NCBI GenBank assembly: GCA_035405645.1 | Contig: DAONJL010000040.1 | Span: 13,416 to 24,670, forward strand | From: DAONJL01 sp035405645 [NCBI: bacterium] | GTDB taxonomy: Bacteria; JAGOBX01; DAONJL01 | Direction of reading: 5' to 3' | Length of the DNA: 11,255 bases | In this document: piece after piece, positions 7,401 through 11,255 of the stretch | How positions within the stretch are numbered: position 1 is the first letter of the stretch | Layout of the letters: every line of letters starts with the position of its first letter | The notes under the pieces: model-generated | Told to the model about the DNA's origin: nothing | Seen by the model: only the letters and a program-made list of their open reading frames with translations | Database searches by the model: none | Position numbers and translations under genes: made by a program

Positions 7401-9105
7401 CTCAGCTAAATTTAATAATGGCACAATTTCATTTACAAATTTGAATATAAGTGAATCAAATGGCGTGCGAATTTTTATTACTTATGATTTAGATACTCAA
7501 ATTACTGATAATAATTATCTTGATGCTTATATTCCAGTAAATGGAATAACATTAGCAACTGCTGGGCAAATCACTAATGAAATATTAAATAGTGGCGGTG
7601 GCTTATCTCAAATAAGAATAAATGCAAGTCAATTAAAAATAACACCATCGATTGCATCAACTAATGCTGGTGTTTCTGCGACAAAAACTATTTCAGCAAT
7701 TGATAAATATGGAAATATTGATAAAGATTATTCAAATCAAATCTCAATTTCAAAAACAGGTTCTGCTTTTTTTGTATCAACAACTCTGTCATCATATTCA
7801 GGAATACCTGCAGGTCCATTAAAAGGTTATTTAATAAATGGCGAAGCAAATTTTGTAATAAATAATAATATTGGAGAAATAATCACATTAACAGCAACTT
7901 CAGTTGGTATAAGTGAAACTACAGCAATACATCAATTTAATGAAAAACCAGTTTATGTTTATATCACTTCAATAACAGATAACTATGATACATATAATCA
8001 ACAAATAACAATAAATGGCACAGCAGCAAATGTTCAAAATGGCGATTCTGTTTTTATATATTTGAATACAAATTTACAATGCACAAATATCATTTATAAT
8101 GATACATTATGGACAGGCACTGCATTTTTAAATGGTTTTGGTGATTCACTAATAATAAAAATAGTTAGAAATGCAGGAAATATTGGTTATGAAACAATAA
8201 CAGTAAATTTTTATGATACACCAAATATAAAAATAGTATCACCAGAAAATAATTATAGCACAAATGTAATGCAAATAACAATAAATGGAACAGCATATAG
8301 TTTAAATAAAAATGATAGTTTAATTATTTATAATGATTTTGATACACAATATATTTTTACTTTTACTTCTTATAATCAAAACTGGTCTGGCACAACAATA
8401 TTAAATGAAATTTATGATACAATAATTGTTAAAGCAATTGATAGATTTAGCCGAACAGCATACGACACAATAATAATAAATTATGATACAATACCACCAT
8501 CAAAACCAATAAATTTAAGTGCAATAGCAATTTTGACTGGAATAAATACAGGTGTGTATTTAAAGTGGACTGGCAATTCTGAAAGTGATTCTTATGGTTA
8601 TAATATTTATCGTGATACTGACCTTGATAATGTTTATGAAAAAATAAATAATAGTATTATTTTAAATACAACAACTTTTTTAGATACAAATGTAATTCAA
8701 GGTGAAACATATATTTATAAAATTAGTTGTCTTGATTTATTAGTAAATGAAAGTTCTTTATCTGATTCAGCATCAGCACCAAATTTAATTGTTTTAATAA
8801 ATACTTCTGTTGATTCAAAATTACTGCCAGGTGATACATTTTTTGTAAATATAAATTTTTATAATAATGGTTTTTCATTTGCTACTAATCCAATAATTTA
8901 TTATAATTTAGGTAATGAATTCTTATTTGATACAAATACATTTTTAAATAATTGTAATGTTGAATATTTTAATAATAGTGATTCTAACTGGTATTCAACA
9001 CCAACAGGTGAAATTACAAGAATAAGATGGATATTAAATAATTACATTTATCCAGCAAATGATACATCAGGAAATACAGTTTCAGTGCGAGTTAGATTAA
9101 AATAA
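1468..9105 (+). CDS. Giant secreted multidomain protein: FlgD-like, NHL propeller, Ig-like and FN3 modules
   Basis: A 2545-aa protein of unknown specific function, probably a surface or released adhesin/scaffold. I place the start at ATG 1468, not at the in-frame ATG 1420. The 1468 start gives a clean signal peptide (basic MKFIKN, hydrophobic core to about residue 18, cleavage near SAA at 20-22), whereas 1420 would bury it behind 16 purD-overlapping residues. Domains in order (approximate): FlgD-like Ig (27-105, with WDGKDDYGN and KGIYKAKI); NHL/propeller repeats such as LYVADSNNNRIHKI in two homologous halves from 120 and from 438, with a last blade near 739-765; Ig-like sandwiches (788-1006); a stalk of repeated beta modules (about 1010-2150) including two invasin/filamin-like segments with DEYGNID and DKYGNID; two 90-residue Ig repeats (about 2160-2340); FN3 (2342-2438); and a CARDB/DUF11-like end (2439-2545). 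I see no LPxTG, C-terminal transmembrane helix, lipobox or recognisable type IX sorting domain. Domain names come from motif recognition, not a search. Confidence 0.9.
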   Translation: MKFIKNIFFISFILSSSLFSAASISNLTNSPDPIAIGNSTTINFTLSNNNRDIMIGIWNETGVLVRKLIVQDTTTGAKSIIWDGKDDYGNNCPKGIYKAKILVGMNLTNTLNIQSNEAFSEPTDLAVDADGNLYVADSNNNRIHKISKDGTHLWVKGSLGSGGTIGGEPEFDYPRGIAVDKNGYIYVSDMNNGRVQKLNPDGTINDTDFAQVDADYQLDGTVYKLRGLDCNDTFLYIIYDDDGAANNDGDNVWIREIRLSNGSLNKSYRNGTQFVNNDASGYEEISDVVCARGMPPVANDTYIVVSVPSQNVNSMYIIRQNGTATLKFSGYGNFQGLAIDSGTDAGNRTIFAVDANNNLIYKMIWDQGTTLTISDTFGDNEPSWTANNISLNSPKGIAYDSTRNYLWVADTKNNRILRFNSINGEYQLAINSPNWAMSQPKDIAGDSAGFIYVCDYINNRIHKFNYNGEEQEGWPKGKFGNGGVVGGEPEFNGPFGIAIDSAGFIFVTDQKNGRIQKLNSDGTINDSNWANIKVNDTYPFNVNNHCLRGLAISDTFLYYMFDDDLVNTSNERIWLRKVNLNTKQITALLNNVDWGKLGNNKPSQSYPIVNDLVIESTDKYLYITNADMPGDATNSNVLRKVQTSNGTYIDLISNAGEVWGIAIDEFDVLYITKCYDATTGSKTTENKIYRYYDPNIPPTTNPSTLGASGSANATLLGLSSTGYGYMPWGSYGAGTGQMNRCDFIYYDKINKCFWVSDSFNNRLMRWNISYDETNLENYEEEITIENPADTPQIIGITIYGNNVNYYSSENKYYLRDGDNDTLIITFNVTMDTSILPEVVIVFANNYETTVTIKSYITNTWIGTFNVPNNCDGIAKIRVSNARGSAGQGNKLQTPNPDESKTFVVDATPPAPPVIDLANPTNTTSNPIAPAVQGSVNDANPDIVHIYTFPYATNDTYVFSQTNIKTDATGKFAAVNVLLQTPAPSVNYIAGVAVDKAGNISDTSSPRILVNFLAGNPGVSDITPDPDAGLYINDSGTFFIKYTAAENITVPCTVIIYIPDGWTPPQNSYSSIAGYVRLNNDSSNVSDITIKTINSGETFIIVTFSSMTSGGYFIVNYGDTQNGLYPGAVATITQNANLGENVFIMQRQKSGSNLEDVKSDGIFVRGRPVEVWTVDYAGSDTLYKGQTDKKMLEIYLKNLSSYKTTEIVGLILDIEDTQNNSVIPSSVISKIIVKNSTLDVIYVSDETIEASGKQINLTFSQILELQPLETKVLELFINVPVNATGAGFRIDINDSGSIIARNKTNPSVKIYGEAKSGYAFNAMYSNYLKIATAEAATDLKIQYSNSIPSTVSKGQTNVRIMSITFVNPIINSAAVKINTIKLKSLDAYNNSQIMSNIIGRIKLQKNTGSPIYINSTTIPNSDSIVLTPNDLRIYYNDTLTIDVYADIKLDATSDSFKFSLFDSSYIIAVDANVQTNQCTVTGLTPTDTFPMNTDSCLIQLPAKINVKYISISETTVIRGNEFNVNVYIEAENNRANAYIIPSSSDLKFIINGSDSTTEFNITSYPSAITLNSGSGETLTYTVKQNNGFSTGEASININTSAYRPLSFDFNDYFYGAQSILSSDTDGADIIDTITITNKLADVIAEVVADTMPTANYQNIVVLKLKIVNNSITADSCNQIAVNTNNTSNSDVKYIKLWLDQNKNDIFEPAVDTLLNTGAVDDGIETFINLGITINGSDYQRFFITYDLNTNVTDSNILDCYIPANGISLLNAGNLEATQLNSSGTIIINVIAKKLSITPQNSTAALGTIKTLTLSAVDEYGNIDLGKNISVSVTITDSYSPSAYIYSTTPSGWIINNNQASGNLSNGVATVSIFDATNIDTVNVALISFPVLDNYDTALIVFNQEANAAVYNITPSYPAAGETDILILDIYINNPALSDTITTITINSLNTNDSDIYLVKLFVDSGAVGFNGSNIDSLCASAKFNNGTISFTNLNISESNGVRIFITYDLDTQITDNNYLDAYIPVNGITLATAGQITNEILNSGGGLSQIRINASQLKITPSIASTNAGVSATKTISAIDKYGNIDKDYSNQISISKTGSAFFVSTTLSSYSGIPAGPLKGYLINGEANFVINNNIGEIITLTATSVGISETTAIHQFNEKPVYVYITSITDNYDTYNQQITINGTAANVQNGDSVFIYLNTNLQCTNIIYNDTLWTGTAFLNGFGDSLIIKIVRNAGNIGYETITVNFYDTPNIKIVSPENNYSTNVMQITINGTAYSLNKNDSLIIYNDFDTQYIFTFTSYNQNWSGTTILNEIYDTIIVKAIDRFSRTAYDTIIINYDTIPPSKPINLSAIAILTGINTGVYLKWTGNSESDSYGYNIYRDTDLDNVYEKINNSIILNTTTFLDTNVIQGETYIYKISCLDLLVNESSLSDSASAPNLIVLINTSVDSKLLPGDTFFVNINFYNNGFSFATNPIIYYNLGNEFLFDTNTFLNNCNVEYFNNSDSNWYSTPTGEITRIRWILNNYIYPANDTSGNTVSVRVRLK
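1825..2253 (+). repeat. NHL propeller module, copy A (protein-level duplication)
   Basis: This encodes SEPTDLAVD... NNNRIHKI... GGEPEFDYPRGIAVD... NNGRVQKLNPDGTIND... LRGLDCNDTFLYIIYDDDG... W-IREI. The same ordered motifs recur about 318-321 residues later at 2779-3213. The similarity lies in the protein sequence. The DNA has drifted, so this is an old duplication. Confidence 0.85.
2779..3213 (+). repeat. NHL propeller module, copy B (protein-level duplication)
   Basis: Second copy of the module at 1825-2253. It reads SQPKDIAGD... INNRIHKF... GGEPEFNGPFGIAID... KNGRIQKLNSDGTIND... LRGLAISDTFLYYMFDDD... IWLRKV. The copies are collinear through five motif blocks with only small insertions. Proline of the first motif is residue 122 in copy A and 440 in copy B. 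Confidence 0.85.
6409..7200 (+). repeat. Stalk module with invasin/filamin-like domain, copy C
   Basis: This encodes a beta module (NIVVLKLKIVNN... DVKYIKLWLD... FFITYDLNTNVTDSN... YIPANGISLLNAG) followed by an invasin/filamin-like segment (AKKLSITPQNS... LTLSAVDEYGNID... SGNLSNGVATVSI). The whole unit recurs about 262 residues later; FITYDL begins at 6688 in this copy and 7474 in the next. Confidence 0.8.
7201..7970 (+). repeat. Stalk module with invasin/filamin-like domain, copy D
   Basis: Second copy of the 6409-7200 unit. It reads TDILILDIYINNP... DIYLVKLFVD... IFITYDLDTQITDNN... YIPVNGITLATAG... ASQLKITPSIAS... KTISAIDKYGNID... INGEANFVI. Motif order and spacing match copy C. More diverged relatives of the first half (YKGQTDKK, VSKGQTNVR and IRGNEFNVN segments) occur near 5010, 5520 and 6010. 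Confidence 0.8.
8002..8460 (+). repeat. Two 90-residue Ig-like repeats
   Basis: QITINGTAANVQNGDSVFIY starts at 8002 and QITINGTAYSLNKNDSLIIY at 8272, exactly 270 nt (90 residues) apart. Each unit continues through a W-(S/T)-GT strand (LWTGTAFLNGFGDS and NWSGTTILNEIYDT). This is a tandem pair of Ig-like beta-sandwich domains just before the FN3 domain. Confidence 0.82.
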
Positions 9106-9117
9106 GAGTAAATTAAA

Positions 9118-9897
9118 ATGAAAATAAGTTGTGTAATAATTTGTAAAAATAACGAAAAGATAATTGAACGCACTTTAAAATCAGTGCTCTGGTGTGATGA
9201 AATTATTATTGTTGATTCTGGTAGCACTGATAATACTCTTGAAATATGTAATAAATATAATTGTAAAATTTATCAAAAAGAATTTACTGGTTTTGGTGAA
9301 TTAAAAAGATATGCTGTTTCTTTAGCAGAAAATGATTGGATTTTATCTATTGATTCTGATGAATTAATAAGTGAAGAATTAGCAAAAGAAATAAAAAATG
9401 AAATAAATAATAATTATGAGAATTATGTTGGTTTTACATTTTCAAGAGCACTTTTTTTTCTAAATAAAAAAATGCGTTTCGCAGGAACTTTTGATAAAAA
9501 AATTTTAAGAGTATTTAATAAAAAATATGGAAATTTTAATAATAATCTTGTTCATGAATCAATTGAAATAAATGGCAAAACAAAACATTTAAAAAATATT
9601 ATGTATCATTATAGTTATGATTCAATATTTGACTATTTTAAAAAATTTAATGATTATACAGAATTAGCAGCAAAAGAACTTTATCATAAGAAAAAACAAA
9701 AAAATCGACTTTTAATAATTCTCCGTTTTCCTTTTGAATTTATTAAAAGATTTATTTTTCAACTTGGTTTTTTAGATGGTTATTATGGTTTTGTGTGGTC
9801 TTTTTTTTCTGCTTTTTATCCTGTCGTAAAATATATGAAAGTTTATGAATTGTTTAAAGAAAATAAATTTAAAAATATTGATAGGCAAGTTCTTTGA
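9118..9897 (+). CDS. Family 2 glycosyltransferase, WaaE/KdtX-like
   Basis: A 259-aa GT-A fold glycosyltransferase that likely moves a sugar from a nucleotide donor onto a lipid-linked or LPS-core-type acceptor at the cytoplasmic membrane face. Residues 1-10 give the first strand (MKISCVIICK). IIIVDSGSTDNT (29-40) is the nucleotide-binding turn, and SIDSDE (77-82) carries the metal-binding Asp-Ser-Asp. FGELKRYAVSLAENDWIL, a KILRVF basic strand, VHESIEI and an MYHYSY His motif match the WaaE/KdtX group (LPS core beta-1,4-glucosyltransferase in enterics), as does the length. The last 60 residues are aromatic and basic (FPFEFIKRFIFQLGF, VWSFFSAFYPVV) and probably contact the membrane. The gene starts 12 nt after the giant protein's stop, so the two are probably co-transcribed. 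Sugar and acceptor cannot be read from the sequence; glycosylation of the upstream protein is possible but speculative. Confidence 0.9.
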   Translation: MKISCVIICKNNEKIIERTLKSVLWCDEIIIVDSGSTDNTLEICNKYNCKIYQKEFTGFGELKRYAVSLAENDWILSIDSDELISEELAKEIKNEINNNYENYVGFTFSRALFFLNKKMRFAGTFDKKILRVFNKKYGNFNNNLVHESIEINGKTKHLKNIMYHYSYDSIFDYFKKFNDYTELAAKELYHKKKQKNRLLIILRFPFEFIKRFIFQLGFLDGYYGFVWSFFSAFYPVVKYMKVYELFKENKFKNIDRQVL

Positions 9898-10003
9898 TAT
9901 TTTAATTTTCTTAAAATTAATAATTTAATTTCAGAGAGTCAAACTAATATACATTTAAAGAGTTTGCAATTTACTTTCGGAAATTATTTTACTGTTAATA
10001 ATA

Positions 10004-10032
10004 TTGACATATAAAAAATACAATTATATAAA
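10004..10032 (+). promoter_or_regulatory. Sigma-70-type promoter (TTGACA, 17 nt, TATAAA)
   Basis: A perfect -35 hexamer TTGACA (10004-10009) is followed by a 17-nt spacer and TATAAA (10027-10032), which matches the TATAAT consensus at five of six positions. TATA-like words are common in this AT-rich DNA, but a full TTGACA at the ideal distance, in a 173-nt intergenic region between tightly packed genes, is notable. Transcription would begin near 10039, about 30 nt before ATG 10071, and drive the small ORF and the GT4 gene. Confidence 0.65.
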
Positions 10033-10070
10033 AATTAGAAAATTTATAAACAAAAGAAAATTTATATTAT

Positions 10071-10220
10071 ATGAAAAAAATAAAAAAATTAATTTTTAAC
10101 TTTCTAAAAAAAAAGAAAGAAAAATTGCTTAATTTAAAATACGATGAGATTGAAATTTGCAAACATTGTAATGCCTCTATATACCAGTATAATAAATTAT
10201 GGGCTAAATTACAAAATTAA
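10071..10220 (+). CDS. Small lysine-rich protein with a CxxC pair (49 aa), function unknown
   Basis: I do not recognise this small ORF. It reads ATG to TAA with 49 residues. The N-terminal half is basic and amphipathic (MKKIKKLIFNFLKKKKEKLL); the C-terminal half is DEIEICKHCNASIYQYNKLW and AKLQN. The CKHC pair (Cys30, Cys33) could bind metal as half of a zinc site or be redox-active, but one CxxC alone is weak evidence. In its favour: it lies about 30 nt after the predicted start of the strong promoter at 10004-10032, ends 17 nt before the next gene, and its second half uses less extreme AT codons (TGC, TAC, CAG, GCC) than chance AT-rich sequence would. Against it: it is short, has no clear Shine-Dalgarno, and could be a degraded gene remnant or a leader peptide. 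Confidence 0.45.
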   Translation: MKKIKKLIFNFLKKKKEKLLNLKYDEIEICKHCNASIYQYNKLWAKLQN

Positions 10221-10227
10221 AAAATTC

Positions 10228-10231
10228 GAGG
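10228..10231 (+). promoter_or_regulatory. Shine-Dalgarno site (GAGG) for the GT4 gene
   Basis: GAGG lies 6 nt before ATG 10238. It is the only convincing Shine-Dalgarno in the window: the starts at 242, 1468, 9118 and 10071 have only weak purine runs. It fixes the start of the GT4 gene. Confidence 0.6.
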
Positions 10232-10237
10232 TTTATT

Positions 10238-11255
10238 ATGTTTAAAATAAAGATTGCTCTTATTTATCCAGAATTAACAGAAAAACGCGGTTCGCAAAAT
10301 GTTGTTTTGTGGTGCGCTAATTTATTAGATAAAAAAAAATATGATATTACTCTCTTTACAAAAAGTATAGATATTAATTTATGGAATGAATTTAAAAATG
10401 AATTTGAAATTAAATTATTAGATAATAAAATATTTGGTTTTTATGCTGTTAAATCTGCTTATATTCAAGCATTTTTATATAAAAGATTTTTACAAAAAGA
10501 ACTAATTAAATTTGATATTGTTTTTCCACATAATTATCCATCAAATGTTTGGGTTTATCATGCTTTAAAAAATGTCAAAAATAAACCATATATTATTTAT
10601 TACTGCCAGGAACCACAAAAACATTTATGGGGTTATTTAACTGATATTCATCAGCAAGAATTATATAAATATTATAATTTAGAGATTTCTAAACCAAAAA
10701 TAAGAAAGAGTAGACAAAATATAGATATTTTAGCAACCAAATTTTGTGATAAAATTTTATGCAATAGTAATTTTTCAAAACAAAATATAAAAAAAATTTA
10801 TAATATTGATGCACATATTTGTTTATTAGGTATATCAAAAAAAAATAATATTATAACAAATATAAATAAACAACAAAATAATATAATTGCTATATTACCT
10901 TTTGCATATGCTAAAAATCCTTTAGTTATTGTAAAAACAGTTGATTATTTAGTTAATAAATGTAATTTTACTGATTTTAAACTTTATTTTGTAGGTAAAG
11001 GACATCTTAAAGATTTAATTATAAACTTTATTAAAGAAAAAAATATTGAAAAATTTATAGAATTAAAAGAATTTATAACAGAAGATGAAAAAGATAAATT
11101 ATTAAAAAAATCAAAAATTGGATTATATTTAACAATTGATGAACCTTTTGGATTAACGATATTAGAATATATGCAATATGGTCTTATTTCTATTGTTTCT
11201 GACCATGGTGGTCCATCTGAAATTATATCAAATAATAAAACAGGCTTTTTAGTTA
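10238..11255 (+). CDS. Family 4 glycosyltransferase, incomplete at the window's right edge
   Basis: The first 339 codons of a GT-B fold glycosyltransferase; the C-terminus lies beyond the window. The N-terminal Rossmann domain begins MFKIKIALIYPELTEKRGSQ, with the usual Gly-rich loop and helix (RGSQNVVLWCANLL, 17-30). YYCQEP (121-126) matches the YCHEP-type motif of mannosyl/rhamnosyl-type GT4 enzymes, and CNSNFSKQNIKKIYN matches the hinge motif (NSxFT...IKxxYG). In the donor-binding domain Lys226 in YAKN stands for the conserved Lys, but the usual G-R before it is absent. EPFGLTILE gives the E-x7-E pair (Glu302, Glu310), followed by SDHGGPSEII and NNKTGFLV. Enzymes of this family build O-antigen, capsule or other glycans from nucleotide-sugar donors. 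The sugar cannot be told. The start is set by the GAGG site. Likely in one transcript with the small ORF upstream. Confidence 0.92.
   Translation, partial: MFKIKIALIYPELTEKRGSQNVVLWCANLLDKKKYDITLFTKSIDINLWNEFKNEFEIKLLDNKIFGFYAVKSAYIQAFLYKRFLQKELIKFDIVFPHNYPSNVWVYHALKNVKNKPYIIYYCQEPQKHLWGYLTDIHQQELYKYYNLEISKPKIRKSRQNIDILATKFCDKILCNSNFSKQNIKKIYNIDAHICLLGISKKNNIITNINKQQNNIIAILPFAYAKNPLVIVKTVDYLVNKCNFTDFKLYFVGKGHLKDLIINFIKEKNIEKFIELKEFITEDEKDKLLKKSKIGLYLTIDEPFGLTILEYMQYGLISIVSDHGGPSEIISNNKTGFLV

Noticed and set aside
9902-9920. 8-bp inverted repeat with a 3-nt loop just after the GT2 gene, considered as a terminator
   Set aside because: The stem is entirely A-U and is not followed by a proper U-tract, so it would be a very weak terminator. 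It could still mark the end of the transcript, but the sequence does not support a call.
9940-9966. Inverted repeat CAAACT / AGTTTG with a 15-nt loop upstream of the promoter
   Set aside because: Only 6 bp with a long loop; too weak to call an operator or RNA structure without conservation data.

Overview
The window is very AT-rich (roughly a quarter G+C by eye) and every convincing gene lies on the + strand. Codon use is standard: TGA acts as a stop and TGG encodes Trp. It reads as bacterial DNA from a lineage with low G+C, compact spacing and few recognisable Shine-Dalgarno sites. The giant secreted NHL/Ig/FN3 protein with an N-terminal FlgD-like fold is a style common in poorly cultured Gram-negative-type candidate phyla. 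No marker gene here allows a firm taxonomic placement, so this is only an impression.

Layout. (1) Positions 1-201 hold the 3' end of a gene whose product ends in a GIEK tandem repeat and a small helix-turn-helix-like tail. This resembles the C-terminus of Rpn/PD-(D/E)XK nuclease-transposase proteins. (2) 242-1471 is purD (phosphoribosylamine-glycine ligase), complete, with nearly all family motifs but Tyr at two usually-His positions. (3) 1468-9105 overlaps purD by 4 nt (ATGA). It encodes a 2545-residue exported protein: signal peptide, FlgD-like Ig domain, two homologous NHL propeller halves, a long stalk of beta-sandwich modules with its own internal duplications, an FN3 domain and a C-terminal CARDB/DUF11-like beta domain. 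(4) 9118-9897 is a family-2 glycosyltransferase of the WaaE/KdtX type, 12 nt downstream. (5) 9898-10070 is a short intergenic region with a very good sigma-70-type promoter (TTGACA, 17 nt, TATAAA). (6) 10071-10220 is a possible 49-aa lysine-rich protein with a CxxC pair. (7) 10238 to the window end is a family-4 glycosyltransferase, cut off by the window edge and preceded by a clear GAGG ribosome-binding site.

How they fit. purD, the giant protein and the GT2 gene are packed tightly enough to be one transcript; a second transcription unit probably starts near 10040 and carries the small ORF and the GT4. The glycosyltransferases suggest a surface-polysaccharide or glycoprotein locus, and the giant protein is a candidate surface or released adhesin/scaffold. 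purD looks like a housekeeping gene that happens to sit upstream. I see no CRISPR array, tRNA, rRNA, insertion sequence end or complete novel defence system. The most unusual items are the architecture and layered duplications of the giant protein, its translational coupling to purD, the promoter-driven small CxxC ORF, and the in-frame 12-bp repeat at the left edge.
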